Origin: Blastococcus sp. LR1
GTDB taxonomy: Bacteria > Actinomycetota > Actinomycetes > Mycobacteriales > Geodermatophilaceae
Reading direction: 5' to 3'
DNA length: 64,000 nt
NCBI RefSeq assembly: GCF_020166105.1
Contig: NZ_JAIUJY010000001.1
Coordinates: forward strand, 372,001 to 436,000
The notes beneath the pieces were generated by a model that did no database searches, was not told the DNA's origin, and saw nothing but the letters and a program-made list of their open reading frames with translations. Shown one piece after another: positions 51,187 through 58,343 of this stretch (within the stretch, counting starts at the first letter, position 1; each line of letters opens with the position of its first letter). The translations under genes were made by a program, and so were the position numbers.

Positions 51187-52182
51187 ATGCCCCGGGAACT
51201 GCCGCCGCTGATCCTTCCGCCGCTCACCGATCCCCCGCCGCCGGGCTCGCGGGTGGTGCGCACCGACGACGGCGTGGACCTGCACGTCGAGTTCGACGGT
51301 CCGGCCGGGGGCGGTGGGGTGGGTGGAGACACCGCCGCTCCGTTGACCGTCGTGTTCTCCCACGGGTTCACCGCGCGCCTCGCCGAGTGGGAACTGCAGC
51401 GGCTCGTGCTGCGCGACCGCTACCGCCTGGTGTTCTGGGACCAGCGCGGTCACGGACGCTCGGCCGCCACCCCGCTCCCTGATGCCACGATCGACCGCAC
51501 CGGGCGCGACCTCGCCCAGGTGCTGGACGCCGTCGTCCCCACCGGGCCGGTCGTCCTGGTCGGGCACTCGATGGGCGGCATGAGCATCATGGCGCTGGCC
51601 CGCCGCCGCCCCGAGCTCTTCGGCACCCGCGTGGTGGGCGCCTTCCTCCTGGCGACGTCGGCCGGCGGCCTGGTGGAGTCCGGCCTCCTCGGGTGGCTGC
51701 TCAAGCTGGTCCGCAGGCTGCACCTGCTGCCGGTCTACCTGCGCCTCCTGCAGCTGACGGCGCCATTGCTGGAACGCCTCCGCTGGCGGGGCAGCCCCTT
51801 CGGGCGCTGGTTCACCCGGCGCTTCCTGTTCGGCAACCGGGCCGACGCCGACCCCACCAGCGTCCGTCTGGTCCAGGGCCTGCTGGAGGAGACGCCGTTC
51901 CCGGTCACCGCGGCGTTCTACGCGACCTTCCTCGACCACGAGGAGTACGGCTCGCTGCCGGTGCTGAGCCGGATTCCCGTCACCGTCGTCGCGGCCTCCC
52001 ACGACCGGCTCACGCCCGCGGCGCACGGCCGCCGGCTGGCCGAGGACATCGGTCCGAGCGCGGAGCTGGTCATGGTCGAGGGTGCCGGGCACAGCGTGAA
52101 CCTGACCCGCACCGACGTCGTCGACCGGGCGCTGCTCGACCTGCTGGAGCGGGTGCAGACCGAAGGACGGCAGGCCGGTTGA
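51187..52182 (+). CDS. Alpha/beta hydrolase
   Basis: 331-residue alpha/beta-fold hydrolase, probably an esterase or lipase. The oxyanion region FSHGFTARLAEWE, the nucleophile elbow VGHSMGGMS, a helical lid of about 90 residues rich in Arg/Leu (LLKLVRRLHLLPVYLRLLQL), the late Asp in VVAASHDRLTPA and the His in GAGHSVNLT are visible. The N-terminus is Pro-rich and low complexity. ATG at 51187. It precedes the WS/DGAT acyltransferase gene by 144 bases. Confidence 0.9.
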   Translation: MPRELPPLILPPLTDPPPPGSRVVRTDDGVDLHVEFDGPAGGGGVGGDTAAPLTVVFSHGFTARLAEWELQRLVLRDRYRLVFWDQRGHGRSAATPLPDATIDRTGRDLAQVLDAVVPTGPVVLVGHSMGGMSIMALARRRPELFGTRVVGAFLLATSAGGLVESGLLGWLLKLVRRLHLLPVYLRLLQLTAPLLERLRWRGSPFGRWFTRRFLFGNRADADPTSVRLVQGLLEETPFPVTAAFYATFLDHEEYGSLPVLSRIPVTVVAASHDRLTPAAHGRRLAEDIGPSAELVMVEGAGHSVNLTRTDVVDRALLDLLERVQTEGRQAG

Positions 52183-52207
52183 CCAGCGGATGAGCGGGGC
52201 ATGCACG

Positions 52208-52225
52208 ATGTGGCCGCCGCCACAT
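52208..52225. promoter_or_regulatory. Inverted repeat upstream of WS/DGAT gene
   Basis: ATGTGGC-CGCC-GCCACAT is a perfect 7-bp inverted repeat with a 4-base spacer, about 100 bases before the acyltransferase start. It has the size of a repressor operator, but the regulator is unknown. Confidence 0.4.
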
Positions 52226-52326
52226 GTTCGAGTTGCGCGTACTCCGCGACACACCTAACTTCGGCGGCCAACCGAGACCGTGCGATTGGCCCTGTCGAGC
52301 AGAGGCAGGGCAGCGAGGAGCGAGAC

Positions 52327-53787
52327 GTGGACCGCATGAGTGCCCTCGACAGCGGGTTCTACTTCGCTGAGGGCGAGAACACCCCGATGCACGTGGGCTC
52401 GGTGGCCATCTTCGAGGGCCCGGCCCCCACGTACGGCGACGTGGTGCGCCTCCTGCTGAGCAAGCTGCCCCTGGTCCCCCGCTACCGGCAGCGCGTCCGC
52501 GAGGTGCCGCTGCAGCTGGGCCGGCCCATGTGGGTCGACGACCCGCACTTCCAGATCCTGTATCACGTCCGGCACACCGCGGTGCCCACTCCGGGCAGCG
52601 ACGAGCAGCTGCGCAACCTGGCCGGCCGGGTGCTCGGTCAGCGGCTCGACATGGCCAAGCCGCTGTGGGAGCTGTGGCTCGTGGAGGGCCTGGCCGAGGG
52701 CCGCTGGGCGATCATCTCCAAGGTCCACCACTGCATGGTCGACGGCGTCGCCGGCTCCGACCTCATGCAGTTGCTGTTCGACCTCGAGCCCGACGCCAAG
52801 CACGACGAGCCGCGCGACTGGACGCCGCGCCGTGACCCCTCCGGCGCCGCCCTCGTCGCCGGTGCGGTCACCGAGGCGGTCACCCAGCCGCTGCGCACGC
52901 TGACCTCGCTGCCCAGCGTGGACACCGCGGTCAAGACCGCCAAGAGCGTGGCCGACTCCGGCCGCACGCTGGCCCAGACCATCCCGTCACTGGCCAGGCA
53001 GGCCGTCACGCCCACCGCGCGGTCGCTCAACGGGCCGATCGGCCCGCACCGCCGCTGGGCGTGGACCTCCGGCAACTTCGACGAGTTCAAGGAGGTCCGC
53101 ACCGCTCTCGGCGGCACCGTCAACGACGTCGTCCTCACCGCCATCACCAAGGGGTTCCGCGACCTGCTCAAGGGCCGCGGCGAGCTGTCGTCGGAGAACC
53201 TCGTCGTGCGGTCGATGGTCCCGGTCTCGGTCCGGTCGGAGAAGAAGAAGGGGGCGATGGACAACCAGGTCTCCGCCGTCTTCGTCGACCTGCCCGTCGG
53301 TGATCCCGACCCGGCGTCCCGGTTGCAGTCGATCCGCGGCCAGATGGACGAGTACAAGCAGGCGATGCAGGCAGTCGACGTGCCCTCGATCATCGCGATG
53401 GGCGACTTCGTGGCGCCCACCCTGCTCTCGCTCGGCATCCGGGCCGCGGTGAACGCCGGCCAGATCTGGTGCCAGGCGGTGACCACCAACGTTCCGGGTC
53501 CGCCGGTCCCGCTCTACGTGCTGGGCCGCCGCATGTGCACCGCGCACGCCTACGTGCCCATCGCCGGTGGCACCCGCTGCTCCATCGGCATCTTCAGCTA
53601 CATGAAGACGATGACCTTCGGGATCAACGCCGACTTCGACGCCTTCCCCGACGTCGACGTCCTCTCCGGCGGCATCCGGCGCGGCATCGAGGAACTGCTG
53701 GAGCTCGCCCGTGCCGAGAAGGGCACGCCCGAGGTGGAGCAGCCCACCAGCAAGGCGCGCGCACCGAAGAAGGCAGCCGCCCGGTGA
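52327..53787 (+). CDS. WS/DGAT/MGAT O-acyltransferase
   Basis: Wax ester synthase/diacylglycerol acyltransferase family enzyme, 486 residues, making storage or surface esters from acyl-CoA. The catalytic HHxxxDG motif is intact in SKVHHCMVDGVAG near residue 140. Other family features are MSALDSGFYFAEGENTPMHV at the start, GTVNDVVLTAITKGF and QVSAVFVDLPVGDPDP. GTG at 52327 is chosen because GAGGAG lies six bases upstream; ATG at 52336 is the alternative. The C-terminal 15 residues are Lys/Ala-rich. Its stop overlaps the epimerase start by four bases (GTGA). Confidence 0.95.
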   Translation: MDRMSALDSGFYFAEGENTPMHVGSVAIFEGPAPTYGDVVRLLLSKLPLVPRYRQRVREVPLQLGRPMWVDDPHFQILYHVRHTAVPTPGSDEQLRNLAGRVLGQRLDMAKPLWELWLVEGLAEGRWAIISKVHHCMVDGVAGSDLMQLLFDLEPDAKHDEPRDWTPRRDPSGAALVAGAVTEAVTQPLRTLTSLPSVDTAVKTAKSVADSGRTLAQTIPSLARQAVTPTARSLNGPIGPHRRWAWTSGNFDEFKEVRTALGGTVNDVVLTAITKGFRDLLKGRGELSSENLVVRSMVPVSVRSEKKKGAMDNQVSAVFVDLPVGDPDPASRLQSIRGQMDEYKQAMQAVDVPSIIAMGDFVAPTLLSLGIRAAVNAGQIWCQAVTTNVPGPPVPLYVLGRRMCTAHAYVPIAGGTRCSIGIFSYMKTMTFGINADFDAFPDVDVLSGGIRRGIEELLELARAEKGTPEVEQPTSKARAPKKAAAR

Positions 53788-54839
53788 GCCCTGCGAAACA
53801 GCGACGCACCTCGGCCTCCGGCGGCAAGCGGAAGAAGTCCGCCGCGGCCGGCCTGACGGTCGCCGTCACCGGCCCGACCGGCACCTTCGGCGAGGGCCTC
53901 GTCCCGCAGTTGCAGGCCGACGACCGGATCGGCCGGATCATCGGCATGGCCCGCCGTCCGTTCGACCCGGCCGAGCGCGGCTGGACGAAGATGGAGTACC
54001 GGCAGGGCGACGTGCGCGACCCGGAGGCGCTGCGCGAGGCCTTCCGGGACGCCGACGTCGTCGTCCACCTGGCGTTCATGATCACCGGTAACGCCTCGCG
54101 GGAGACGACCCGAGCGATCAACGTCGACGGCACGCTCAACGTGTTCCGGGCGGCTGCCGCCGTCGGCGCGAAGCGCTTCGTCTACGCGTCCTCGGTCGCC
54201 GCCTACGGCTTCCACGCGGACAACCCCGAGCGGATCAGCGAGGAGTGGCCGGTCCGCCCGGCGGCCCGGCTGTTCTACGCCCAGGAGAAGGCCGAGCTCG
54301 AGCACCTCCTGCAGGAGGAGTCCGCGGCCGCCCCGGACCTCGACCTCTACCTGCTCCGCCCGCCCGTGGTCGTCGGCCCGCACGCGATCGGCGGCAAGGA
54401 CGTGCTGCCCGGACCGCTGGCCCCGCTGGGGCGCCGGCTGTTCGACCGGCCCCGCCGTCTGCCGATCCCAGTGCCGTTGTTCGTGCCGGAGCACCCGCTG
54501 CAGTTCATCCACGAGGAGGACGTCGGTCAGGCGCTCCTGCTGTGCATCGTCGGCGCCGGTCCCGCCGGGGCCTACAACATCGCCGGCGACGGCGTGCTGA
54601 CCGCAGCGGACGTCGCCCGCGAGTTCGGCGCGCTCCCGATCCCCCTGCCGGCCGCTCCGGCCCAGGCAGCGGCGCGCGCGGTCTCCCGGCTCCCGTTCCT
54701 GCCCCCGGTGGCCGAGTGGATCGAGGCGGCCAGCCGCCCGGCGATCATGGACACCACGCGGGCCCGCGAAGAGCTCGGCTGGAGCCCGCGCTACACGGGG
54801 CTCGAGGCGCTCCGGGACACGCTGCGCACCGACGACTGA
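53784..54839 (+). CDS. NAD-dependent epimerase/dehydratase family protein
   Basis: Extended short-chain dehydrogenase of 351 residues. After a basic N-terminal extension of about 25 residues comes the cofactor motif VTGPTGTFGEGL, then VVVHLAFM, the Ser region VYASSVAAYG, the catalytic YAQEK (YxxxK) and PLQFIHEEDVGQALL. The substrate may be a sugar nucleotide or a lipid-linked compound. Translation is coupled to the WS/DGAT acyltransferase by a GTGA overlap, which points to lipid-related work. GTG at 53784. Confidence 0.9.
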   Translation: MSPAKQRRTSASGGKRKKSAAAGLTVAVTGPTGTFGEGLVPQLQADDRIGRIIGMARRPFDPAERGWTKMEYRQGDVRDPEALREAFRDADVVVHLAFMITGNASRETTRAINVDGTLNVFRAAAAVGAKRFVYASSVAAYGFHADNPERISEEWPVRPAARLFYAQEKAELEHLLQEESAAAPDLDLYLLRPPVVVGPHAIGGKDVLPGPLAPLGRRLFDRPRRLPIPVPLFVPEHPLQFIHEEDVGQALLLCIVGAGPAGAYNIAGDGVLTAADVAREFGALPIPLPAAPAQAAARAVSRLPFLPPVAEWIEAASRPAIMDTTRAREELGWSPRYTGLEALRDTLRTDD

Positions 54840-54866
54840 CCGGCGGGATCGTCCGGGGGCGGCGAC

Positions 54867-55778
54867 TCAGCCCCGCGGAGGGGCCAGGGCCGAGTCCCGG
54901 AGCCAGGCCAGGACCTCGTCGGCCAGCCGCTGGGGCTCCTGGAGCTGCGGCACGTGCCCGACGTCGGCCCATTCTGCGTAGCGCCAGGCGGGGTGCCGGC
55001 GGGAGATGTCGCGGGCTGCCGCTACCGGGACGAGCCGGTCGCGGTCACCGTGCACCAGCAGCACCGGCACGGCGATGGACGCCATCGCCGTGCGGTAGCG
55101 GCGGGGGTCGACGAGCGTGCGGACCAGCGAGCGGGCCGCGGCGAGGAATGCCTTGTCCATGCCGGCGACGTCCTGTCGCTCCTCGAGCAGGGTGACCGAC
55201 CGGTCGATGACCTCCGACGGCACCTGGTCGGGGTCCACACCGACGATCTGCAGCATCTCCCGGACCCGCGCCAGGGCCGACTGGCGCTGCCGCCGCCACG
55301 ACATGAACCGCTCCCCCACGAAGGGCAGCGCGTAGACGGCGAACATGACGACGACGAGCGGATCCAGCGCCCGGCGCGGGCCGGGGACCGCTGGGTCCAG
55401 CAGCACCAGCCCGCGCACCTTCTCCGGGTGCTCGCCGGTCTCGAGGATGGAGATCATCCCGCCCATCGAGTTCCCGATGAGCACCACCGGCTCTCCCACC
55501 ACCTCGTCGAGGAAGCGGTGCAGCACTGCCACGTTCGCCGCGACGCTGGCGTTGCGTCCACCCGGCTCGCTGCGGCCGAAGCCCGGCAGGTCCACGGCGA
55601 AGATCCGCGCGTGCTTCCGCATCAGCGGGGCGAACAGGTCCCAGTTCAGGTGCGAGCCGCCCAGGCCGTGGACGAGCACCAGCACCGGGCCCGCGGCCGG
55701 GCCGCCGAAGTCGACGTAGTGGACCGGGCCACCCAGGTCCACGGTCGCGCTTCGTCCCGCCGTTCCCTGCTCACCCAT
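54867..55778 (-). CDS. Alpha/beta hydrolase
   Basis: 303-residue alpha/beta hydrolase resembling actinobacterial esterases and monoacylglycerol-lipase-like proteins. Motifs seen are VLVHGLGGSHLNWDLFAPLM (oxyanion loop), LIGNSMGGMISI (nucleophile Ser), VLLVHGDRDRLVP (Asp) and WADVGHVPQLQEP (His). I chose ATG at 55778 because AGAGGGG precedes it by five bases. It converges on the epimerase gene and is divergent from the lipase at 55996. Confidence 0.9.
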   Translation of the reverse strand: MGEQGTAGRSATVDLGGPVHYVDFGGPAAGPVLVLVHGLGGSHLNWDLFAPLMRKHARIFAVDLPGFGRSEPGGRNASVAANVAVLHRFLDEVVGEPVVLIGNSMGGMISILETGEHPEKVRGLVLLDPAVPGPRRALDPLVVVMFAVYALPFVGERFMSWRRQRQSALARVREMLQIVGVDPDQVPSEVIDRSVTLLEERQDVAGMDKAFLAAARSLVRTLVDPRRYRTAMASIAVPVLLVHGDRDRLVPVAAARDISRRHPAWRYAEWADVGHVPQLQEPQRLADEVLAWLRDSALAPPRG

Positions 55779-55995
55779 CGGTGCCCCTCTCCCCGTCGTG
55801 GCCGCCCGTACGGTGGCACGTCCTGCCAGGGAGCGCAGGGTGGAATCCGCGAACCGAGGAGTGGAACGCAAACGTCCGATATGACCCAGGACACAATTCG
55901 GCAACATGTGCCCGCGCGGCTGTTACGAACACGTGTGAGGCAGGGGTCACATTGGTACTGCCCCTGCAAGAACGGACGGCACCCAGGAGGACGAC

Positions 55996-56808
55996 GTGGC
56001 ACGACTGCAAGGTGACGGCCCGGCACTCCCGCTCTACCTGACCGAGCCAGGGCGCGCGGTCGCAGAGCTCGGGCTCTACCTGGCGGCCCGGCCGCTGGAG
56101 GCGAGCCTGCCCAAGGGCGACGGCCACCCGGTGCTCGTGCTCCCCGGCCTGCTCGCCGACGACCGTTCCACTCGCGTGCTGCGGGCGACGCTGCGCCGAC
56201 TCGGTTACCGGGTCCACGGCTGGGGGCTGGGCCGCAACATCGGCCCGACCGCCATCTGCGTCAACGGACTGCGCGACAAGCTGGACTACCTGCACGGCCG
56301 GTACCGCCGCAAGGTGACGATCATCGGCTGGAGCCTGGGCGGCATCTTCGCCCGTGACCTCGCCCGGCAGTGCCCGGACAAGGTGCGCTCGGTGATCACC
56401 CTGGGCAGCCCGTTCCGCATCGAACGGCACAGCCAGAGCCGCGCCACCAAGGTCTTCGACCGGTACGCCCACCTGCACGTGGAGCAGCGGCCCTTTCCCC
56501 TGGAGTCCGAGGGCTGCCCGCTCCCGGTCCCGGCCACCTCGATCTACTCGCACTTCGACGGCATCGTGCACTGGCAGACCTGCCTGAACGTGCCCGGCGA
56601 GCGCTGCGAGAACATCGCGGTGAACTCCAGCCACCTCGGGATCGGCCACCACCCGGCCGCGATCTACGCCGTCGCGGACCGGCTCGCGCAGCCCGAGGGC
56701 ACCTGGAAGCCGTTCAAGGCGCCGGCCTACCTCCGCCCGGCGTTCCCGAAGCCCGCGGCCCCGGCCGCCCCGGGTCCGGTGGACATCCACGCGGTGCCCG
56801 CCGCCTGA
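55996..56808 (+). CDS. Lipase-like alpha/beta hydrolase
   Basis: 270-residue hydrolase with triacylglycerol-lipase-like architecture. GDGHPVLVLPGLLADDRSTR is the oxyanion region, TIIGWSLGGIFAR the nucleophile elbow (GxSxG with Trp), YSHFDGIVHW the Asp-bearing strand and NSSHLGIGHHP the catalytic His region. A Cys pair (CLNVPGERCENI) lies nearby. There is no signal peptide, so it is probably cytosolic and could mobilise the lipids made by the nearby WS/DGAT enzyme. GTG at 55996 follows AGGAGG. The intergenic repeat copy starts right after its stop. Confidence 0.88.
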   Translation: MARLQGDGPALPLYLTEPGRAVAELGLYLAARPLEASLPKGDGHPVLVLPGLLADDRSTRVLRATLRRLGYRVHGWGLGRNIGPTAICVNGLRDKLDYLHGRYRRKVTIIGWSLGGIFARDLARQCPDKVRSVITLGSPFRIERHSQSRATKVFDRYAHLHVEQRPFPLESEGCPLPVPATSIYSHFDGIVHWQTCLNVPGERCENIAVNSSHLGIGHHPAAIYAVADRLAQPEGTWKPFKAPAYLRPAFPKPAAPAAPGPVDIHAVPAA

Positions 56809-56872
56809 GGAAGGACCCTCCTCCTCCCCTCCGCTCGCAAGCTCGCGGCGGACCCCTGGAGGAGGGCCGTTC
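56809..56872 (+). repeat. Intergenic repeat family, copy 4
   Basis: Begins directly after a TGA stop with GGAAGGACCCTCCTCCTCCC and continues CGCTCGCAAGCTCGCGGCGG then ACCCCTGGAGGAGGGCCGT. It matches the copy at 6381 in its start, centre and end. CCCTCCTCC and GGAGGAGGG can pair, so it also folds as a terminator ahead of the convergent tRNA gene. Confidence 0.75.
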
Positions 56873-56887
56873 CAGCACGTCACTGGG

Positions 56888-56959
56888 TGGGCGCGGAGGG
56901 ATTCGAACCCCCGACCACTCGCTTGTAAGGCGAGGGCTCTACCGCTGAGCTACACGCCC
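56888..56959 (-). tRNA. tRNA-Val (TAC anticodon)
   Basis: 72-nucleotide cloverleaf. The acceptor GGGCGTG pairs with CGCGCCC, D arm is GCTC-AGCGGTA-GAGC, anticodon stem CTCGC/GCGAG holds loop CTTACAA with anticodon TAC, and the T arm is GGGGG-TTCGAAT-CCCTC. The CCA end is not encoded (CCC follows the discriminator A), so it must be added. Confidence 0.97.
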
Positions 56960-57002
56960 CGCGCCGCCCAGGGTATTGGCCCCGGGCGGCGTGGACGAAC
57001 GA

Positions 57003-57464
57003 CTAGGCCGCCAGCTTGGCGACGGCGTCCTTCCAGCCGGACTGCTCACGCGCGTCACCGGGCTGGTTGACCTCGGCGAAGGCGATCGCGCCCTCGGCGT
57101 CGACCAGGAAGGTGCCGCGCACGGCCATGCCGGCCTTCTCGTTGAAGACGCCGTAGGCCTGGGCCGTCTCGCCGTGCGGCCAGAAGTCCGACAGCAGCGG
57201 GAAGTCGAAGCCCTCCTGCGCCTTGAAGGCCTTGAGGCTGAAGACGGGGTCGGTGCTGATGGCCAGCACCTTCACGCCGGCCTCGGTGTAGGAGGCCAGC
57301 TCGTCGCGCAGCTGGCACAGCTCACCGGTGCAGATGCCGGAGAAGGCGAACGGGTAGAAGACGACCAGCACCGGCGTGCCCCGCAGCTCGGCGAGGGACA
57401 CGACCTGCTTGTCCTGGTCGGGCAGGCTGAACTCGGGCGCACGATCACCGACGGAAAGACTCAT
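57003..57464 (-). CDS. AhpE-like peroxiredoxin
   Basis: 153-residue peroxiredoxin that reduces hydroperoxides and peroxynitrite. The peroxidatic Cys lies in FYPFAFSGICTGELCQLRDE, with the family Pro, Ser and Cys in place. A second Cys four residues later could act in resolution, but the AhpE group is mostly one-Cys type. VSLAELRGTPVLVVF precedes it, and AVRGTFLVDAEG with Arg closes the active site. ATG at 57464. It follows DUF3052 on the same strand by about 40 bases, as in mycobacteria. Confidence 0.93.
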   Translation of the reverse strand: MSLSVGDRAPEFSLPDQDKQVVSLAELRGTPVLVVFYPFAFSGICTGELCQLRDELASYTEAGVKVLAISTDPVFSLKAFKAQEGFDFPLLSDFWPHGETAQAYGVFNEKAGMAVRGTFLVDAEGAIAFAEVNQPGDAREQSGWKDAVAKLAA

Positions 57465-57507
57465 GCCGGTGATCGTGCCTGACCGGCGCACTGCGCCGGT
57501 CGCCGGG

Positions 57508-57927
57508 TTAGCGGCGGCTGCGCGCGGCCTTGGGCGTGACCAGGCGGATGCCCGACCAGTCCTTGGCCGCGGAGATGCTGCTGGTCTGCGAGAGCCCGGC
57601 CGTGGGAGCCACCTCGGTGACGTCACCCGGCTCGACGTGCCCGGGCCGGCCCGACTTGGGGACCAGCAGCCAGACGACACCTTCGTCCGCGAGGGAGGTC
57701 AGGGCGTCGGTGAGGGCGTCGAACAGGTCGCCGTCGTCCTCCCGCCACCACAGGACCACGACGTCGGCCACCTCATCGGTGTCCTCGTCGACCATCTCGC
57801 TGCCGGAGGTCTCGATGATGGAGTCGCGCAGGTCCTCGTCGGCGTCCTCGCTCCAGCCGAGCTCCTGCACGACCATGCCCGGCTTGATGCCCAGCCGGGC
57901 CGCCATGCCGGCGCTGTCGACGCTCAT
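57508..57927 (-). CDS. DUF3052 protein
   Basis: 139-residue acidic protein of unknown function. The start SAGMAARLGIKPGMVVQELG, the acidic middle (DEDTDEVADVVVLWWREDDG) and the end SSISAAKDWSGIRLVTPKAA are the DUF3052 pattern. It is conserved next to aceE in actinobacteria. GGAGG lies about 10 bases upstream of the ATG at 57927. A 416-base non-coding region separates it from the divergent aceE gene. Confidence 0.93.
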   Translation of the reverse strand: MSVDSAGMAARLGIKPGMVVQELGWSEDADEDLRDSIIETSGSEMVDEDTDEVADVVVLWWREDDGDLFDALTDALTSLADEGVVWLLVPKSGRPGHVEPGDVTEVAPTAGLSQTSSISAAKDWSGIRLVTPKAARSRR

Positions 57928-58343
57928 CCCTGCTGCTCCTCCATGTGTGCTGCTCCTGCTGATCCGCTGTGACGTGGATGGTGCCCTGTCGGGCCGGTGA
58001 CCGCGCGGGGACGGGTCACGGGACGTCCGGGTGGACGTCGTGAACGGGCCGGGGGCGCAGCGGACGCGGGCCGACGGAGGACACGACCAGCGGGAGAACC
58101 ACCCGCACCCCGGTCATGTCACCCCTCTCGCTGACGTCGACGCGCCCACCCCCGAGCGGTGATCCCCCCGGGGCGGCGCCGTCGAACGCGAGGCACCGCA
58201 GCGGAAGCGTAGGGCATGGCGGGCACGACGCAAGCTTCTGTGCACGGGCGAGGGCTGCTGAACCCCCTCCGGCGCGACACGCCTGCTTCCGCCCAACGGC
58301 ACGAGACGTGACGCCGACGACTCCGGCGGTGGACGATGGGGGC
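57928..58343. other. 416-base divergent intergenic region of DUF3052 and aceE
   Basis: No gene is apparent. Promoters for both flanking genes should be here. I see no clear terminator, tRNA or repeat copy, and no operator that I could name with confidence. Confidence 0.55.

Noticed and set aside
55934..55951. CRP-type site TGTGA...TCACA before the lipase gene
   Set aside because: The spacer is 8 bases rather than the 6 of the consensus, and there is no other evidence for a CRP target.
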